This document shows positions 35,176 to 43,577 of a DNA stretch of 64,000 nucleotides, piece after piece. The translations under genes and the position numbers were made by a program. The stretch covers positions 1 through 64,000 of the forward strand of contig CACWHI010000003.1 in the NCBI GenBank assembly GCA_902760595.1, read 5' to 3'. The notes under the pieces were generated by a model. It saw nothing but the letters and a program-made list of their open reading frames with translations, was not told the origin of the DNA and did no database searches. The stretch comes from an uncultured Eubacteriales bacterium. Its GTDB lineage: Bacteria > Bacillota > Clostridia > Christensenellales > Aristaeellaceae. Numbering within the stretch: the stretch's first letter is position 1; each line of letters opens with the position of its first letter.

Positions 35176-37707
35176 ATGCCCAGTGAGATCAACGATCGCC
35201 TGCTGCCTGCCGACCTTGAAACGGAGATGAAGACCTCGTTCATCGCGTACGCGATGGCGGTCATCATCAACCGCGCGCTGCCGGACGTGCGCGACGGCCT
35301 GAAGCCGGTGCACCGGCGCATCCTGTTCGACATGAACGAGCTCGGCATGACGCCGGACAAGCCCTTCCGCAAGTCCGCGCGTCTGGTGGGCGACGTGCTC
35401 GGTAAGTTCCACCCCCACGGCGACGCGTCCGTGTACGACGCCATGGTGCGCCTGGCGCAGGACTTCTCCATCCGCTACCCGCTGGTGGAGGGCCAGGGCA
35501 ACTTCGGCTCCGTGGACGGCGACGGCGCGGCGGCCATGCGTTACACCGAGGCCAGGATGAGCAAGATCTGCACCTATATGATGCAGGACATCGACAAGGA
35601 CACCGTCGATTTCATGCCCAACTTCGACGAGACGCTGATGCAGCCCACGGTGCTGCCCTCGCGCTTCCCGAACCTGCTGGTCAACGGCAGCCAGGGCATC
35701 GCGGTCGGCATGGCCACCAATATCCCGCCGCATAACCTGCGCGAGGTCATCAACGGCGCGATCTGCCTGATCGACAACCCGGACGCGACCCTGGACGACC
35801 TGATGGAGCACATCAAGGGCCCCGACTTCCCGACCGGCGGCGTGATCCTGGGCCTGTCCGGCGTCCGCGAGGCGTACTATACCGGCAAGGGCCATATCAC
35901 GGTCCGCGCCAAGAGCGAGATCGAGGACATGGGCCACGACCGCGCGCGCATCGTCGTGACCGAGATCCCCTACATGGTCAATAAGGCCCGCCTGGTGGAA
36001 AAGATCGGCGAGCTCGTGCGCGAAAAGCAGGTGGAGGGCATCAGCGACCTGCGCGACGAGTCCGACCGCAACGGCATGCGTATCGTCATCGAGCTCAAGA
36101 AGGATGTGCAGCCCGCCGTCGTGATGAACTACCTGTACAAGCACACCCAGCTGCAGGACACCTTCGGCGTGAACATGCTCGCCCTGGTGGACGGGCATCC
36201 GCGCGTGCTGAGCCTGCGCGACGTGCTGTACTACTATATCCGCCACCAGGACGACGTGGTCACCCGCCGCACCCAGTACAACCTCGAGAAGGACCGCGCC
36301 CGCGCGCATATCCTCGAGGGCCTCTTGAAGGCGCTGGACAATATCGACGAGGTCGTGCACATCATCCGCACCAGCAAGGATACCGGCGCCGCCAAGGAAA
36401 ACCTGATGGCGCGGTTCGATTTCTCCGATAAGCAGGCCCAGGCCATCCTGGATATGCGCCTGGCCCGCCTGACCAACCTGGAAAGCGACAAGCTCCAGGC
36501 CGAATACGACGAGATCGAGGCCGATATCGCGTACCTGGAAGGCCTGCTGGCGGACAAGAGCAAGCTGATGGCCGTGATCAAGGACGAGCTGACGGTGATC
36601 CGCGACAAGTTCGGCGACGACCGCCGCACGGAGCTCTCTCCCGTGGAGGGCGAGATCGACGTGGAGGACCTGATCGCCGTGGACGACATGGTGGTCACCC
36701 TGACCCACTTCGGCTACGTGAAGCGCATTTCCAAGTCCGTGTACCGCGCCCAGAACCGCGGCGGCAAGGGCGTCAGCGGCATGACGACGCGCGACGAGGA
36801 CTTCGCGGAGCAGATCTGCGTCGTGAACACACACCAGGACGTGATGTTCTTCACCAACCTGGGCCGCGTTTACATGCTGCGCTGCTACCAGATCCCCGAG
36901 GCCGGGCGCACCGCCCGCGGTACCGCGATCATCAACCTGCTGCAGCTCACGACCGGCGAGAAGGTCACCACCATGCTGCCGCTGCCCAAGGAGGGCGACG
37001 GCTACAGCCTGATCATGGCCACCAAGGGCGGCTATATCAAGAAGACGGATCTCGAGGAGTTCCGCAACCTGCGTAGGATGGGCCTGTTCGCCGTCACCCT
37101 GATGGAGGGCGACGAGCTGGTGGGCGTGCGCCTGTGCCGGGAGGGCGATACCCTGCTGATGGGCACCCGCAACGGCCGCGCCATCCGCTTCAGCACCGGC
37201 GACGTGCGCACCATGGGCCGCATGGCCCGCGGCGTGCGTTCCATGCGCCTCGGCGAAGGCGACCAGGTGATCGACCTCTGCGTGATCGAGGAGGGCGGCC
37301 TGGTGCTGAATATCACCGAGAACGGCTACGGCAAGCGCACCGACCCTGAGCTCTACCGCGAGCAGAGCCGCGGCGGCATGGGCGTGAAGGCCATGGCCCT
37401 CACCGATAAGACCGGCCCGCTGACCGCGCAGCTGATCGTGCATGAGGAGGAGGATATCCTGCTGATCACGGACGACGGCACGATCATCCGTATGCCGGTG
37501 AGCAGCATCCGCGTCTGCGGCCGTGTGGCCCAGGGCGTGCGCCTGATGCGCGTGGGCGACGAGCGGCGCATCATTTCCGTCTGCCGCGCCGAGGCCGAGG
37601 AGCCGGATGCCCCGGCGGAGCCCGCTGCCTCCGCGGACGATATGCCGGACACCCTGTATGAAACCACGGAGGACAGCTCCGGATCTGAAACCGAACCCGA
37701 GATCTGA
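35176..37707 (+). CDS. gyrA: DNA gyrase subunit A
   Basis: An 843-residue breakage-reunion subunit of gyrase. Catalytic Tyr is Y123 in [10 protein letters not shown]; the quinolone-resistance region reads [12 protein letters not shown], with Ala 84 where E. coli has Ser 83. The C-terminal beta-pinwheel contains the GyrA box QNRGGKG, which marks gyrase rather than topoisomerase IV. An acidic tail follows. The ATG follows AAAGGAAAAAG. Unusually it is separated from gyrB by three genes of unrelated function. Confidence 0.96.
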   Translation: MPSEINDRLLPADLETEMKTSFIAYAMAVIINRALPDVRDGLKPVHRRILFDMNELGMTPDKPFRKSARLVGDVLGKFHPHGDASVYDAMVRLAQDFSIRYPLVEGQGNFGSVDGDGAAAMRYTEARMSKICTYMMQDIDKDTVDFMPNFDETLMQPTVLPSRFPNLLVNGSQGIAVGMATNIPPHNLREVINGAICLIDNPDATLDDLMEHIKGPDFPTGGVILGLSGVREAYYTGKGHITVRAKSEIEDMGHDRARIVVTEIPYMVNKARLVEKIGELVREKQVEGISDLRDESDRNGMRIVIELKKDVQPAVVMNYLYKHTQLQDTFGVNMLALVDGHPRVLSLRDVLYYYIRHQDDVVTRRTQYNLEKDRARAHILEGLLKALDNIDEVVHIIRTSKDTGAAKENLMARFDFSDKQAQAILDMRLARLTNLESDKLQAEYDEIEADIAYLEGLLADKSKLMAVIKDELTVIRDKFGDDRRTELSPVEGEIDVEDLIAVDDMVVTLTHFGYVKRISKSVYRAQNRGGKGVSGMTTRDEDFAEQICVVNTHQDVMFFTNLGRVYMLRCYQIPEAGRTARGTAIINLLQLTTGEKVTTMLPLPKEGDGYSLIMATKGGYIKKTDLEEFRNLRRMGLFAVTLMEGDELVGVRLCREGDTLLMGTRNGRAIRFSTGDVRTMGRMARGVRSMRLGEGDQVIDLCVIEEGGLVLNITENGYGKRTDPELYREQSRGGMGVKAMALTDKTGPLTAQLIVHEEEDILLITDDGTIIRMPVSSIRVCGRVAQGVRLMRVGDERRIISVCRAEAEEPDAPAEPAASADDMPDTLYETTEDSSGSETEPEI

Positions 37708-37733
37708 AGAAATAATAAAGGAGAATGACCGCA

Positions 37734-39173
37734 ATGGCAGACAAGAAGCAGGAGTTTGTAACTCATATCACGCCCCGTGACAAGGACTTTTCCCAGTGGT
37801 ATACGGACGTGGTCACCATGGCCGACCTGATGGATTACACCCCGGTGCGCGGCTGCATGGCCATGAAGCCCTACGGCAACCGCATCTGGGAGCTGATCCG
37901 CGAGGGGCTGGACCGCCGCTTCCAGGAGACAGGGCACGAGAATGTGTCCATGCCCATGCTGATTCCCGAAAGCCTGCTGCTGAAGGAGGCCGAGCACGTG
38001 GAGGGCTTCGCGCCCGAGGTCGCGTGGGTCACCCAGGGCGGCACCGAAAAGCTGCAGGAGCGGCTGGCCGTGCGCCCCACCAGCGAGACCATTTTCTGCA
38101 CCATGTTCGCCAAGTGGGTCGAATCCTGGCGCGATCTGCCGCTGAAATATAACCAGTGGTGCTCCGTCATGCGCTGGGAAAAGACCACCCGTCCCTTCCT
38201 GCGCACCGCGGAATTCTGGTGGCAGGAGGGCCACACCGTGCACGCCACCGCCGAGGAGGCGGAGGAGGAGACCATGACCATGCTCAACGTGTACCGCGAT
38301 TTCGCGGAGCAGGAGCTGGCCATGCCCGTGTTCTGCGGCCAGAAGTCCGATAAGGAAAAGTTTGCCGGCGCCCGCGCCACTTATTCCATCGAGGCTATGA
38401 TGCAGGACGGCAAGGCCCTGCAAGCGGGCACCTCTCACAACTTCGGCACCAACTTCTCCGTGCCCTTCAACGTCCAGTACCTGAGCAAGGAGGGTAAGCT
38501 GGAATACTGCCATGAGACCAGCTGGGGCGCCTCCACCCGCCTGATCGGCGCCATCATCATGACCCACGGCGACGAGCGCGGCCTGAAGCTGCCGCCCGCC
38601 ATCGCGCCTTACCAGGTGGTGCTGGTGCCTGTGGCCGCGCACAAGGGCGGCGTGCTTGAAAAGTGCGCCGAGGTGGCGGAAGAGCTCCGCAAGGCCGGCC
38701 TGCGCGTGAAGCTGGACGACCGCGACAACGTGTCCCCGGGCTTCAAGTTCAACGAGTGGGAGCTCAAGGGCGTGCCCGTCCGCGTGGAGATCGGCCCGCG
38801 TGACATCGAAAAGGGCGCTGCCATGGTCTGCCGCCGCGATACGTTCGAAAAGGCGTCGCTGCCGCTGGAGGGCCTGGGCGAGACGCTGGTGAAGATGATG
38901 GACGATATCACCGCCAACATGTTCAGGGTCGCGGACGAGTTCCGCAAGGCCCACACCAAGGATGTTTTCAATATGGATGAGCTGGGCGAGCAGGTCAACG
39001 GCGGCTATGCCCGCGCCATGTGGTGCGGCGACCGCGCCTGCGAGGACGAGATCAAGAACCGCTTCAGCGCCACCTCCCGCAACATGCCCTTCGACCAGAC
39101 CCCCATCGGCGAGACCTGCGTCTGCTGCGGGAAGAAGGCTAATAAGGTCATGTACTTCGCGAAGGCGTACTGA
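37734..39173 (+). CDS. proS: Prolyl-tRNA synthetase, eukaryote/archaeal-like type
   Basis: A 479-residue class II synthetase charging tRNA-Pro. It lacks the large editing insertion of the long bacterial type and matches the archaeal/eukaryotic-like form: motif 2 around RWEKTTRPFLRTAEFWWQEGHT, motif 3 HGDERGLKLPPAIAP, and the C-terminal domain ending ETCVCCGKKANKVMYFAKAY with a Cys pair of the zinc-like fold and a terminal Tyr, as is typical for this group. The ATG at 37734 lies 10 nt after AAGGAG; an ATG 9 nt upstream is too close to it. Short gap to gyrA. Confidence 0.95.
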   Translation: MADKKQEFVTHITPRDKDFSQWYTDVVTMADLMDYTPVRGCMAMKPYGNRIWELIREGLDRRFQETGHENVSMPMLIPESLLLKEAEHVEGFAPEVAWVTQGGTEKLQERLAVRPTSETIFCTMFAKWVESWRDLPLKYNQWCSVMRWEKTTRPFLRTAEFWWQEGHTVHATAEEAEEETMTMLNVYRDFAEQELAMPVFCGQKSDKEKFAGARATYSIEAMMQDGKALQAGTSHNFGTNFSVPFNVQYLSKEGKLEYCHETSWGASTRLIGAIIMTHGDERGLKLPPAIAPYQVVLVPVAAHKGGVLEKCAEVAEELRKAGLRVKLDDRDNVSPGFKFNEWELKGVPVRVEIGPRDIEKGAAMVCRRDTFEKASLPLEGLGETLVKMMDDITANMFRVADEFRKAHTKDVFNMDELGEQVNGGYARAMWCGDRACEDEIKNRFSATSRNMPFDQTPIGETCVCCGKKANKVMYFAKAY

Positions 39174-39197
39174 TTCATAAAGCGTTTGGGCGGCCTC

Positions 39198-39253
39198 TTG
39201 ACTTGCCAGTGGCTTCCCCTTATAATGCAGATGGTTAACCAGCTTAGCTAACC
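39198..39253 (+). promoter_or_regulatory. Promoter and possible operator of toxin-antitoxin pair
   Basis: TTGACT (39198-39203), 17-nt spacer, TATAAT (39221-39226). An inverted repeat GGTTA (39233-39237) and TAACC (39249-39253) follows at the transcription start, where an autoregulating antitoxin would be expected to bind. Confidence 0.65.
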
Positions 39254-39275
39254 CAACTGCGAAAGGAGGCTGGCA

Positions 39276-39533
39276 ATGACGACGGTCAGTATGTTCGAGG
39301 CAAAGACCAATCTTTCAAAGTACGTCTCTTCTGTCGCGGATAAAAAGGAGCCGTATGTCGTCATTTCCCGCAATGGAAAGCCGGTGGCGAAGATTGTTCC
39401 GTTTGCGGAGGATTGCTCGCGGCGTATCGGTATCGCGGCGGGAAAACTGCCGCAAATGGCCGACCTTGAGGAATTCAACGCCATCGATGCGGAGATCGGG
39501 GAAGACTTTTACGGAAAGGGTGCATTGAGATAA
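39276..39533 (+). CDS. Phd/YefM-family antitoxin
   Basis: An 85-residue antitoxin: the N-terminal Phd/YefM DNA-binding fold (TTVSMFEAKTNLSKYVSSV, EPYVVISRNGKPVAKIVP) and a C-terminal toxin-binding tail. This class represses its own operon and neutralises the partner nuclease. GAAAGGAGG precedes the ATG. The TAA stop overlaps the presumed start of the PIN toxin; a single base makes it TAA rather than the TGA expected in an ATGA overlap. Confidence 0.9.
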   Translation: MTTVSMFEAKTNLSKYVSSVADKKEPYVVISRNGKPVAKIVPFAEDCSRRIGIAAGKLPQMADLEEFNAIDAEIGEDFYGKGALR

Positions 39534-39937
39534 AGCTGCTTCTGGATACGCATGCGCTCATCTGGGCGCTGACTGACGATCCGCGTTTGTCGGAAGCCGC
39601 AAGAGAAAGTATCCTCTCTCCGGAAAACACCATCTATTACAGTACGGCTTCCCTCTGGGAAATAGCGATCAAAAATCAGAAGGCGCCGGACCGGTGCCCT
39701 TATAACGAAAAAGACGTAGAACGCTTTTGCGAGAAGGCGGGCTTTCTGCCGATGAGCATCCGGAACGAATATGTGACAGGATTGCGTGAGCTCAAAGTCA
39801 GACCGGGACGCTGTCTCAGGAACTATGATCCGTTTGTCCGGATCCTTCTCAGCCAGGCCAGGGCGGAAGGCTGCCGGCTGATGACGCATGACGCGAACAT
39901 GGCGAACTATCAGGAAGATTGTATTTTTGTGATATAG
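39530..39937 (+). CDS. PIN-domain toxin (VapC-like) with apparent ATA start
   Basis: A 135-residue PIN nuclease if started where the family starts, [M]KLLLDTHALIWAL. Acidic active-site residues are visible: D in LLLDTH, E in SLWEIAIK, and D residues in the C-terminal part (NYDPFVRILL, THDANM). No ATG, GTG or TTG exists at the expected position: the codon is ATA (39530-39532), within AGATAAAG. The first usable codon, TTG at 39587, would remove the first active-site Asp. GGAAAGGG lies about 10 nt upstream of the ATA. The gene is therefore either translated from a rare start or silenced. Confidence 0.75.
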   Translation: MKLLLDTHALIWALTDDPRLSEAARESILSPENTIYYSTASLWEIAIKNQKAPDRCPYNEKDVERFCEKAGFLPMSIRNEYVTGLRELKVRPGRCLRNYDPFVRILLSQARAEGCRLMTHDANMANYQEDCIFVI

Positions 39938-39948
39938 GAGTGTAGTCT

Positions 39949-40701
39949 ATGGGCACCGAAAGCAAAAACAAGGAAGAACAGCGCCGGGAGCTGAACGGCA
40001 TCACCTATTTCGACCGCGGGCGGCTGACCGGGCGCGACGGAAAGCGGTACGACCGGTTCGCCATCCAGACCCACTTCATCGAGGTGGGGGAGGACCAGGC
40101 GGAGCTGGTGAAGCGCTATGTGCTGCCGCTGTACCAGAAGGGCGACGTGCTGGCCTTCGGCGCGAAGGTCATGGCCATGTGCACGAAGAACGTGCGCACC
40201 AAGGAGCAGGTGCATCCGGGCTTCTGGGCCAAGGCCCTGTCCCGCCACGCCAGCGAGACCAAGGCGGGCATCGGCATGCACGACGCCTATAAGCTGCAGC
40301 TGGCCATCGACATGGTCGGCGCGCCGAAGGTGGTGTTCGCCTCCGTCGCGTCAGCGGTCACCAAGCTGTTCGGCGTGCACGGCGTGTTCTATAAGATCGT
40401 GGGCCCCGGCGTGGCCGGCATCGACGGCTTCTATTACCGGTCCTCCTTCGACCGTTACAAGGACCTGGCCCTGATCAACAACGAGAATCCCGTGGAGCTC
40501 TGCGACGCGCTGGAGAAGGCCACCGGTGTGCCCGTGGTGCTGATGGACGCGAACGACATCGACCAGAACCAGCTGGGCAAGTGCTCTGATTTTCCGCTCA
40601 GCGACGACCAGATCCAGGACGCGCTGAAGGACAATCCCTCCGGGCAGGGCGGCGAGCTGACGCCCTTCATTCTGATCCGGCCTGTTGAGGCGAACGCATG
40701 A
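39949..40701 (+). CDS. F420-0:gamma-glutamyl ligase-like (CofE-like) protein
   Basis: A 250-residue protein with the CofE-like fold found in many Bacillota that do not make F420. Segments QTHFIEVGEDQAELVKRYV, GDVLAFGAKVMAM, and VVLMDANDIDQNQLGK fit the family. True CofE adds glutamate to F420-0; the substrate in this lineage is unknown. AGGAG lies 8 nt before the ATG. Its end overlaps the PHP-hydrolase start by 4 nt (ATGA), so the two probably act together. Confidence 0.75.
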   Translation: MGTESKNKEEQRRELNGITYFDRGRLTGRDGKRYDRFAIQTHFIEVGEDQAELVKRYVLPLYQKGDVLAFGAKVMAMCTKNVRTKEQVHPGFWAKALSRHASETKAGIGMHDAYKLQLAIDMVGAPKVVFASVASAVTKLFGVHGVFYKIVGPGVAGIDGFYYRSSFDRYKDLALINNENPVELCDALEKATGVPVVLMDANDIDQNQLGKCSDFPLSDDQIQDALKDNPSGQGGELTPFILIRPVEANA

Positions 40702-41489
40702 TCAACGGCAAATACCTCTACGAGACGCACATGCACACGATGGAGGCCAGCAAGTGCTCCGATTCCCCGGCCCGGGAGTATATCGCCCGCTACCGCGATT
40801 TCGGATACGACGGCATCATCATCACCGATCACTTCTATCATGGCAATACCTGCGTGGATCGTTCGCTGCCCTGGCCGGAGTTCGTCCGGAGGTTCTGCCT
40901 GGGCTATCACCATGCCCGCGAGGAGGGCGAACGGCAGGGCTTTCCCGTCTATTTCGGCTGGGAGGAGAACTTCCGCGGCGACGAATTCCTGGTCTACGGC
41001 CTGAACGAGCAGTTCATGCTGGCGCACCCGGAAATGACCTCCTGGACCCGCGCGGAGCAGTATGAGGCCGTGCGCGCCGCCGGCGGCTGCGTGGTGCAGG
41101 CGCACCCCTTCCGGGCCCGGGATTATATCCGGGATATCTGGCTGTCGCCGTATTTCGTCGACGGCATCGAGGGCGTGAACGCCACCAATGAGGACCCCTG
41201 GAATACCCTGGCGCTGCGCTATGCCGCGTCCCTCCGTCTGCCTGTCACCGCCGGCTCAGACAACCACCACGTCACGACGATGCGCCGTGAGGTGCTGGCG
41301 GGCGTGCTTTTCGACGAGCCGCTGACCGGCAGCGATGATTACGCGCGCCGCATCCTGAACGGCGACAGGATCGAGCTGTACCTTCCGCACGATCCCCTCC
41401 CGTATACGCCGGACATCACGCCGGACAAGCCGGTCTACTGGCTGGAAAGAGACGGCACATCGGTGCCCGGAAGAACCGTGGCGGACTGA
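40698..41489 (+). CDS. PHP-domain metallohydrolase
   Basis: A 263-residue protein of the PHP phosphoesterase superfamily. The metal ligands of the family are visible: YETHMHTMEASKCS (HxH), IIITDHFYHGN (TDH), AHPFRAR, and GSDNHH near residue 195. Members include histidinol phosphatase-like and nucleotide phosphoesterase enzymes; the substrate is not known. Translation is coupled to the CofE-like gene. A truncated palindromic repeat begins at the A of its TGA stop. Confidence 0.85.
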   Translation: MINGKYLYETHMHTMEASKCSDSPAREYIARYRDFGYDGIIITDHFYHGNTCVDRSLPWPEFVRRFCLGYHHAREEGERQGFPVYFGWEENFRGDEFLVYGLNEQFMLAHPEMTSWTRAEQYEAVRAAGGCVVQAHPFRARDYIRDIWLSPYFVDGIEGVNATNEDPWNTLALRYAASLRLPVTAGSDNHHVTTMRREVLAGVLFDEPLTGSDDYARRILNGDRIELYLPHDPLPYTPDITPDKPVYWLERDGTSVPGRTVAD

Positions 41490-41566
41490 TACAAATCTCC
41501 GGTAAAACCGCTAAATCTTGCGCGCGTCTTTGACGCTTGCTCAGCGTCACCCATCCTCACCGTACC
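41489..41566. repeat. Palindromic repeat family 1, truncated copy 3
   Basis: The left half only (78 bp) of the element at 23774 and 24316: terminal sequence, CGGTAAAACCGCTAAATCTTG, and the GACGCT/AGCGTC hairpin, ending at CGTACC. It starts at the stop codon of the PHP gene just as copy 2 does at its upstream gene. The right arm is missing. Confidence 0.8.
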
Positions 41567-41579
41567 TTGATATGATCAT

Positions 41580-41613
41580 AAAGGCTGTTGCCAGACGATG
41601 GACAACAGCTTTT
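41580..41613 (+). terminator. Terminator after PHP gene
   Basis: AAGGCTGTTG/CAACAGCTTTT stem (one bulge) with a 12-nt loop followed by a T-rich run. Confidence 0.7.
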
Positions 41614-41624
41614 ATTGATTTTGC

Positions 41625-41653
41625 TTGACAAGTATGAAAACATTTGATACAAT
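41625..41653 (+). promoter_or_regulatory. Promoter of peroxidase-ohrR operon
   Basis: TTGACA (41625-41630), 17-nt spacer, TACAAT (41648-41653), nearly consensus. Confidence 0.85.
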
Positions 41654-41662
41654 TAAATTGTA
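41648..41662. promoter_or_regulatory. OhrR-type operator overlapping the -10
   Basis: TACAATTAAATTGTA is a perfect 7-bp inverted repeat around one base and matches the known OhrR operator core (TACAATT-AATTGTA). It contains the -10 hexamer. A weaker TAAAT/ATTTA repeat follows at 41665-41675. An OhrR-like regulator is encoded in the same operon. Confidence 0.82.
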
Positions 41663-41689
41663 CTAAATGATTTAAGAGAGTAAGCAGCA

Positions 41690-42235
41690 ATGGCGAGCAT
41701 TTATGATTACAGCGTACCGAACACGAAGGGCGAAGAAGTGAAGCTGGCGGATTACGCGGGCAAGGTGATCCTGGTGGTCAACACGGCGACCGGCTGCGGC
41801 TTCACGCCGCACTACAAGGACCTGGAAAGCATGTATGAGAAGTACCATGACCAGGGCCTGGAGATCATCGACGTGCCCTGCAACCAGTTTGCGGGCCAGA
41901 CCCCCGGCACCGACGACGAGATCCATGAGTTCTGTACGCTCAAGTACCACACCCAGTTCCCGCAGATGAAGAAGTCCGACGTCAACGGCGAGAATGCGCT
42001 GCCGCTGTACACTTATCTCAAGTCCCAGAAGGGCTTCGAGGGTTTCGGCAAGGGACCGGCCGCGCTGGCGATGGGCCTGATGCTCAAGAAGATCGACAAG
42101 AATTACAAAGAGAACCCGGACATCAAGTGGAATTTCACCAAGTTCGTGGTGGACCGTCAGGGCCAGGTCGTCGCCCGCTTTGAGCCCACCGCCGGCATGG
42201 CCGACGTAGAAAAGTGCGTGGCGGCGCTGCTGTGA
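41690..42235 (+). CDS. Glutathione peroxidase family thiol peroxidase
   Basis: A 181-residue peroxidase of the GPx family, with Cys instead of selenocysteine. The peroxidatic Cys is C36 in NTATGCGFTPHY; VPCNQFAGQ (C64) and C82 in EFCTLK are in the region of the second Cys used by thioredoxin-dependent members; WNFTKF contains the active-site Trp and Asn. In anaerobic Bacillota the reductant is more likely thioredoxin than glutathione. It is first in an operon with ohrR under a peroxide-type operator. Its TGA overlaps the regulator's GTG start by 4 nt. Confidence 0.93.
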   Translation: MASIYDYSVPNTKGEEVKLADYAGKVILVVNTATGCGFTPHYKDLESMYEKYHDQGLEIIDVPCNQFAGQTPGTDDEIHEFCTLKYHTQFPQMKKSDVNGENALPLYTYLKSQKGFEGFGKGPAALAMGLMLKKIDKNYKENPDIKWNFTKFVVDRQGQVVARFEPTAGMADVEKCVAALL

Positions 42236-42663
42236 GCGAGCCGCGGGATGAAGCCCTGCGCCTGAGCAACCAGCTCTGCTTCCCGCTCTACGCGGCCGCG
42301 CGCAAGGTGACGGGGCTGTACCAGCCCTATCTCCAGCCGCTGGGGCTGACCTATACCCAGTATGTGACCCTGCTGGTCCTCTGGGAGGAGGATGGGCAGA
42401 GCGTCAGCGCGCTGGGGGAAAGGCTGTTCCTGGACAGCGGTACTCTGACGCCGTTGCTGAAAAAGCTGGAGCAGCGCGGCCTGGTCAGGCGCGAGCGCTC
42501 CAGGGAGGATGAGCGCGTGGTCCTGGTCCGCCTGACGGATGAGGGACGCGCGCTCAAGGAACAGGCCCGGGAGATCCCGATGAAGGTCGGCAGCTGTATC
42601 CAGCTTTCGCCCGAGGAAACGCTCAGCCTGTATCAGACATTATACAAACTCCTGAATCAGTAA
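42232..42663 (+). CDS. ohrR: MarR/OhrR-family organic-peroxide sensor
   Basis: A 143-residue winged-helix repressor. LSNQLCFPLYAAARKVTGLYQPYL contains the conserved reactive Cys (C16) of OhrR, and LGLTYTQYVTLLVLWE, LYLDSGTLTPLLKKLE (recognition helix) and the wing RSREDERVVLV fit OhrR closely. Oxidation of the Cys by organic peroxides releases it from DNA. It starts at GTG overlapping the peroxidase stop (GTGA). It probably represses its own operon through the palindrome at 41648-41662. The usual target, ohr, is not adjacent. Confidence 0.9.
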   Translation: MSEPRDEALRLSNQLCFPLYAAARKVTGLYQPYLQPLGLTYTQYVTLLVLWEEDGQSVSALGERLFLDSGTLTPLLKKLEQRGLVRRERSREDERVVLVRLTDEGRALKEQAREIPMKVGSCIQLSPEETLSLYQTLYKLLNQ

Positions 42664-42665
42664 AG

Positions 42666-42711
42666 AACACCGCCGGTCCGCTCCGCGTATGAGGGAGGGA
42701 CCGGCGGTGTT
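42666..42711. terminator. Bidirectional terminator between ohrR and SDR gene
   Basis: 14-bp perfect stem AACACCGCCGGTCC/GGACCGGCGGTGTT, two nucleotides after the ohrR stop and 9 nt before the convergent SDR stop. Modest T content follows on each strand. Confidence 0.7.
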
Positions 42712-42720
42712 TCATCATTG

Positions 42721-43467
42721 TCAGTAGGGACTGTCGAAATCCCGTTCAGCCTTGGCCACAGCGTCCTCCAGGCTCATGCCGGCGAAGTGCTGCGCGCCTA
42801 AATTGCGGCCGGACTTTTTGTCGTCCACGAATACGCCGACCACGATGCCGGGGATCGCGCTCTCCGGCGCGTTCGGCGCGTGGCTGCCGCCCAGGTCGGT
42901 GCGGCACCAGCCCGGATCGGTCAGGTTGATCATCACGTCCGTGCCCTCCACCTTGGAGCCTAAATCGATGGTGATCTTGTCCAGCGCGGCCTTGCTGGCG
43001 GAATACCCGGCCTGGCACACGTCCAGCGCGATGCCGCTGGTGGTGTTCAGGATGCGTCCGGACCCCCTCGCGATCATCTTCGGCATGAAGTGATAGCAGA
43101 TCATCGCCGGCGCGATCGTATTCACGCGGAAGCTGACCTCATAGTCCTCCACGGGCGTGGCGAAGTAGTCCGTCCGGTAGGCGATCTGCAGCCCCGCGTT
43201 GTTGAGCACGATGTCCACGTCCACGTTCATCCGGTCGATCTCGTCCAGCATGCGGCGTACGGCGTCCAGGTCGTTCAGCTCCGCCTCTACGGCGTAAGCC
43301 TGGACGCCCATGGCCCTGACCTCAGCCAGCACTTTTTCAGTGTGCGCCAGCTTCCGGCTGTGCAGGATCAGGTTGCAGCCCTGCTCGGCCATGAACTTTG
43401 CCGTCAGATAGCCGATGCCCCTCGCCGCGCCGGTGACCAGCGCCCATTTGTTTCGCACCTGATACAT
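42721..43467 (-). CDS. Short-chain dehydrogenase/reductase
   Basis: A 248-residue classical SDR using NAD(P). Cofactor motif TGAARGIG at residues 12-19, NNAG at 89-92, a Ser in LNTTSGIALD and the catalytic YSASK at 155-159. Substrate not inferable. The start is the ATG after GAGAGGTT; the frame runs further upstream through the operator palindrome, which is unlikely to be coding. It faces the ohrR gene convergently. A 31-bp dyad lies directly in front of it. Confidence 0.88.
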   Translation of the reverse strand: MYQVRNKWALVTGAARGIGYLTAKFMAEQGCNLILHSRKLAHTEKVLAEVRAMGVQAYAVEAELNDLDAVRRMLDEIDRMNVDVDIVLNNAGLQIAYRTDYFATPVEDYEVSFRVNTIAPAMICYHFMPKMIARGSGRILNTTSGIALDVCQAGYSASKAALDKITIDLGSKVEGTDVMINLTDPGWCRTDLGGSHAPNAPESAIPGIVVGVFVDDKKSGRNLGAQHFAGMSLEDAVAKAERDFDSPY

Positions 43468-43482
43468 GATAAACCTCTCGGT

Positions 43483-43513
43483 GACAAATCCTAAGTACCA
43501 CTTTGGATTTGTC
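43483..43513. promoter_or_regulatory. 31-bp dyad, likely operator of the SDR gene
   Basis: GACAAATCC and GGATTTGTC frame an inner AAGT/ACTT around ACC; 13 of 14 pairs match. It lies 15 nt upstream of the SDR start codon, between any promoter and the ribosome site, and could be a repressor site or an mRNA hairpin. Confidence 0.55.
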
Positions 43514-43540
43514 ATAGAATGATATTTCAAAATATGAAAC

Positions 43541-43563
43541 AGGGGCTGCCAAAGGCAGCCCCT
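43541..43563 (-). terminator. Terminator of the opp operon
   Basis: AGGGGCTGCC/GGCAGCCCCT 10-bp stem with a 3-nt loop, followed on the minus strand by GTTTCATATTTT, 15 nt after the oppA stop. Confidence 0.75.
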
Positions 43564-43577
43564 GCGCTCAACTCACC

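Noticed and set aside
39587-39937. PIN toxin starting at TTG 39587
   Set aside because: This start would delete LLLDTH, which carries the first active-site Asp; the frame upstream is plainly homologous, so the gene is longer.
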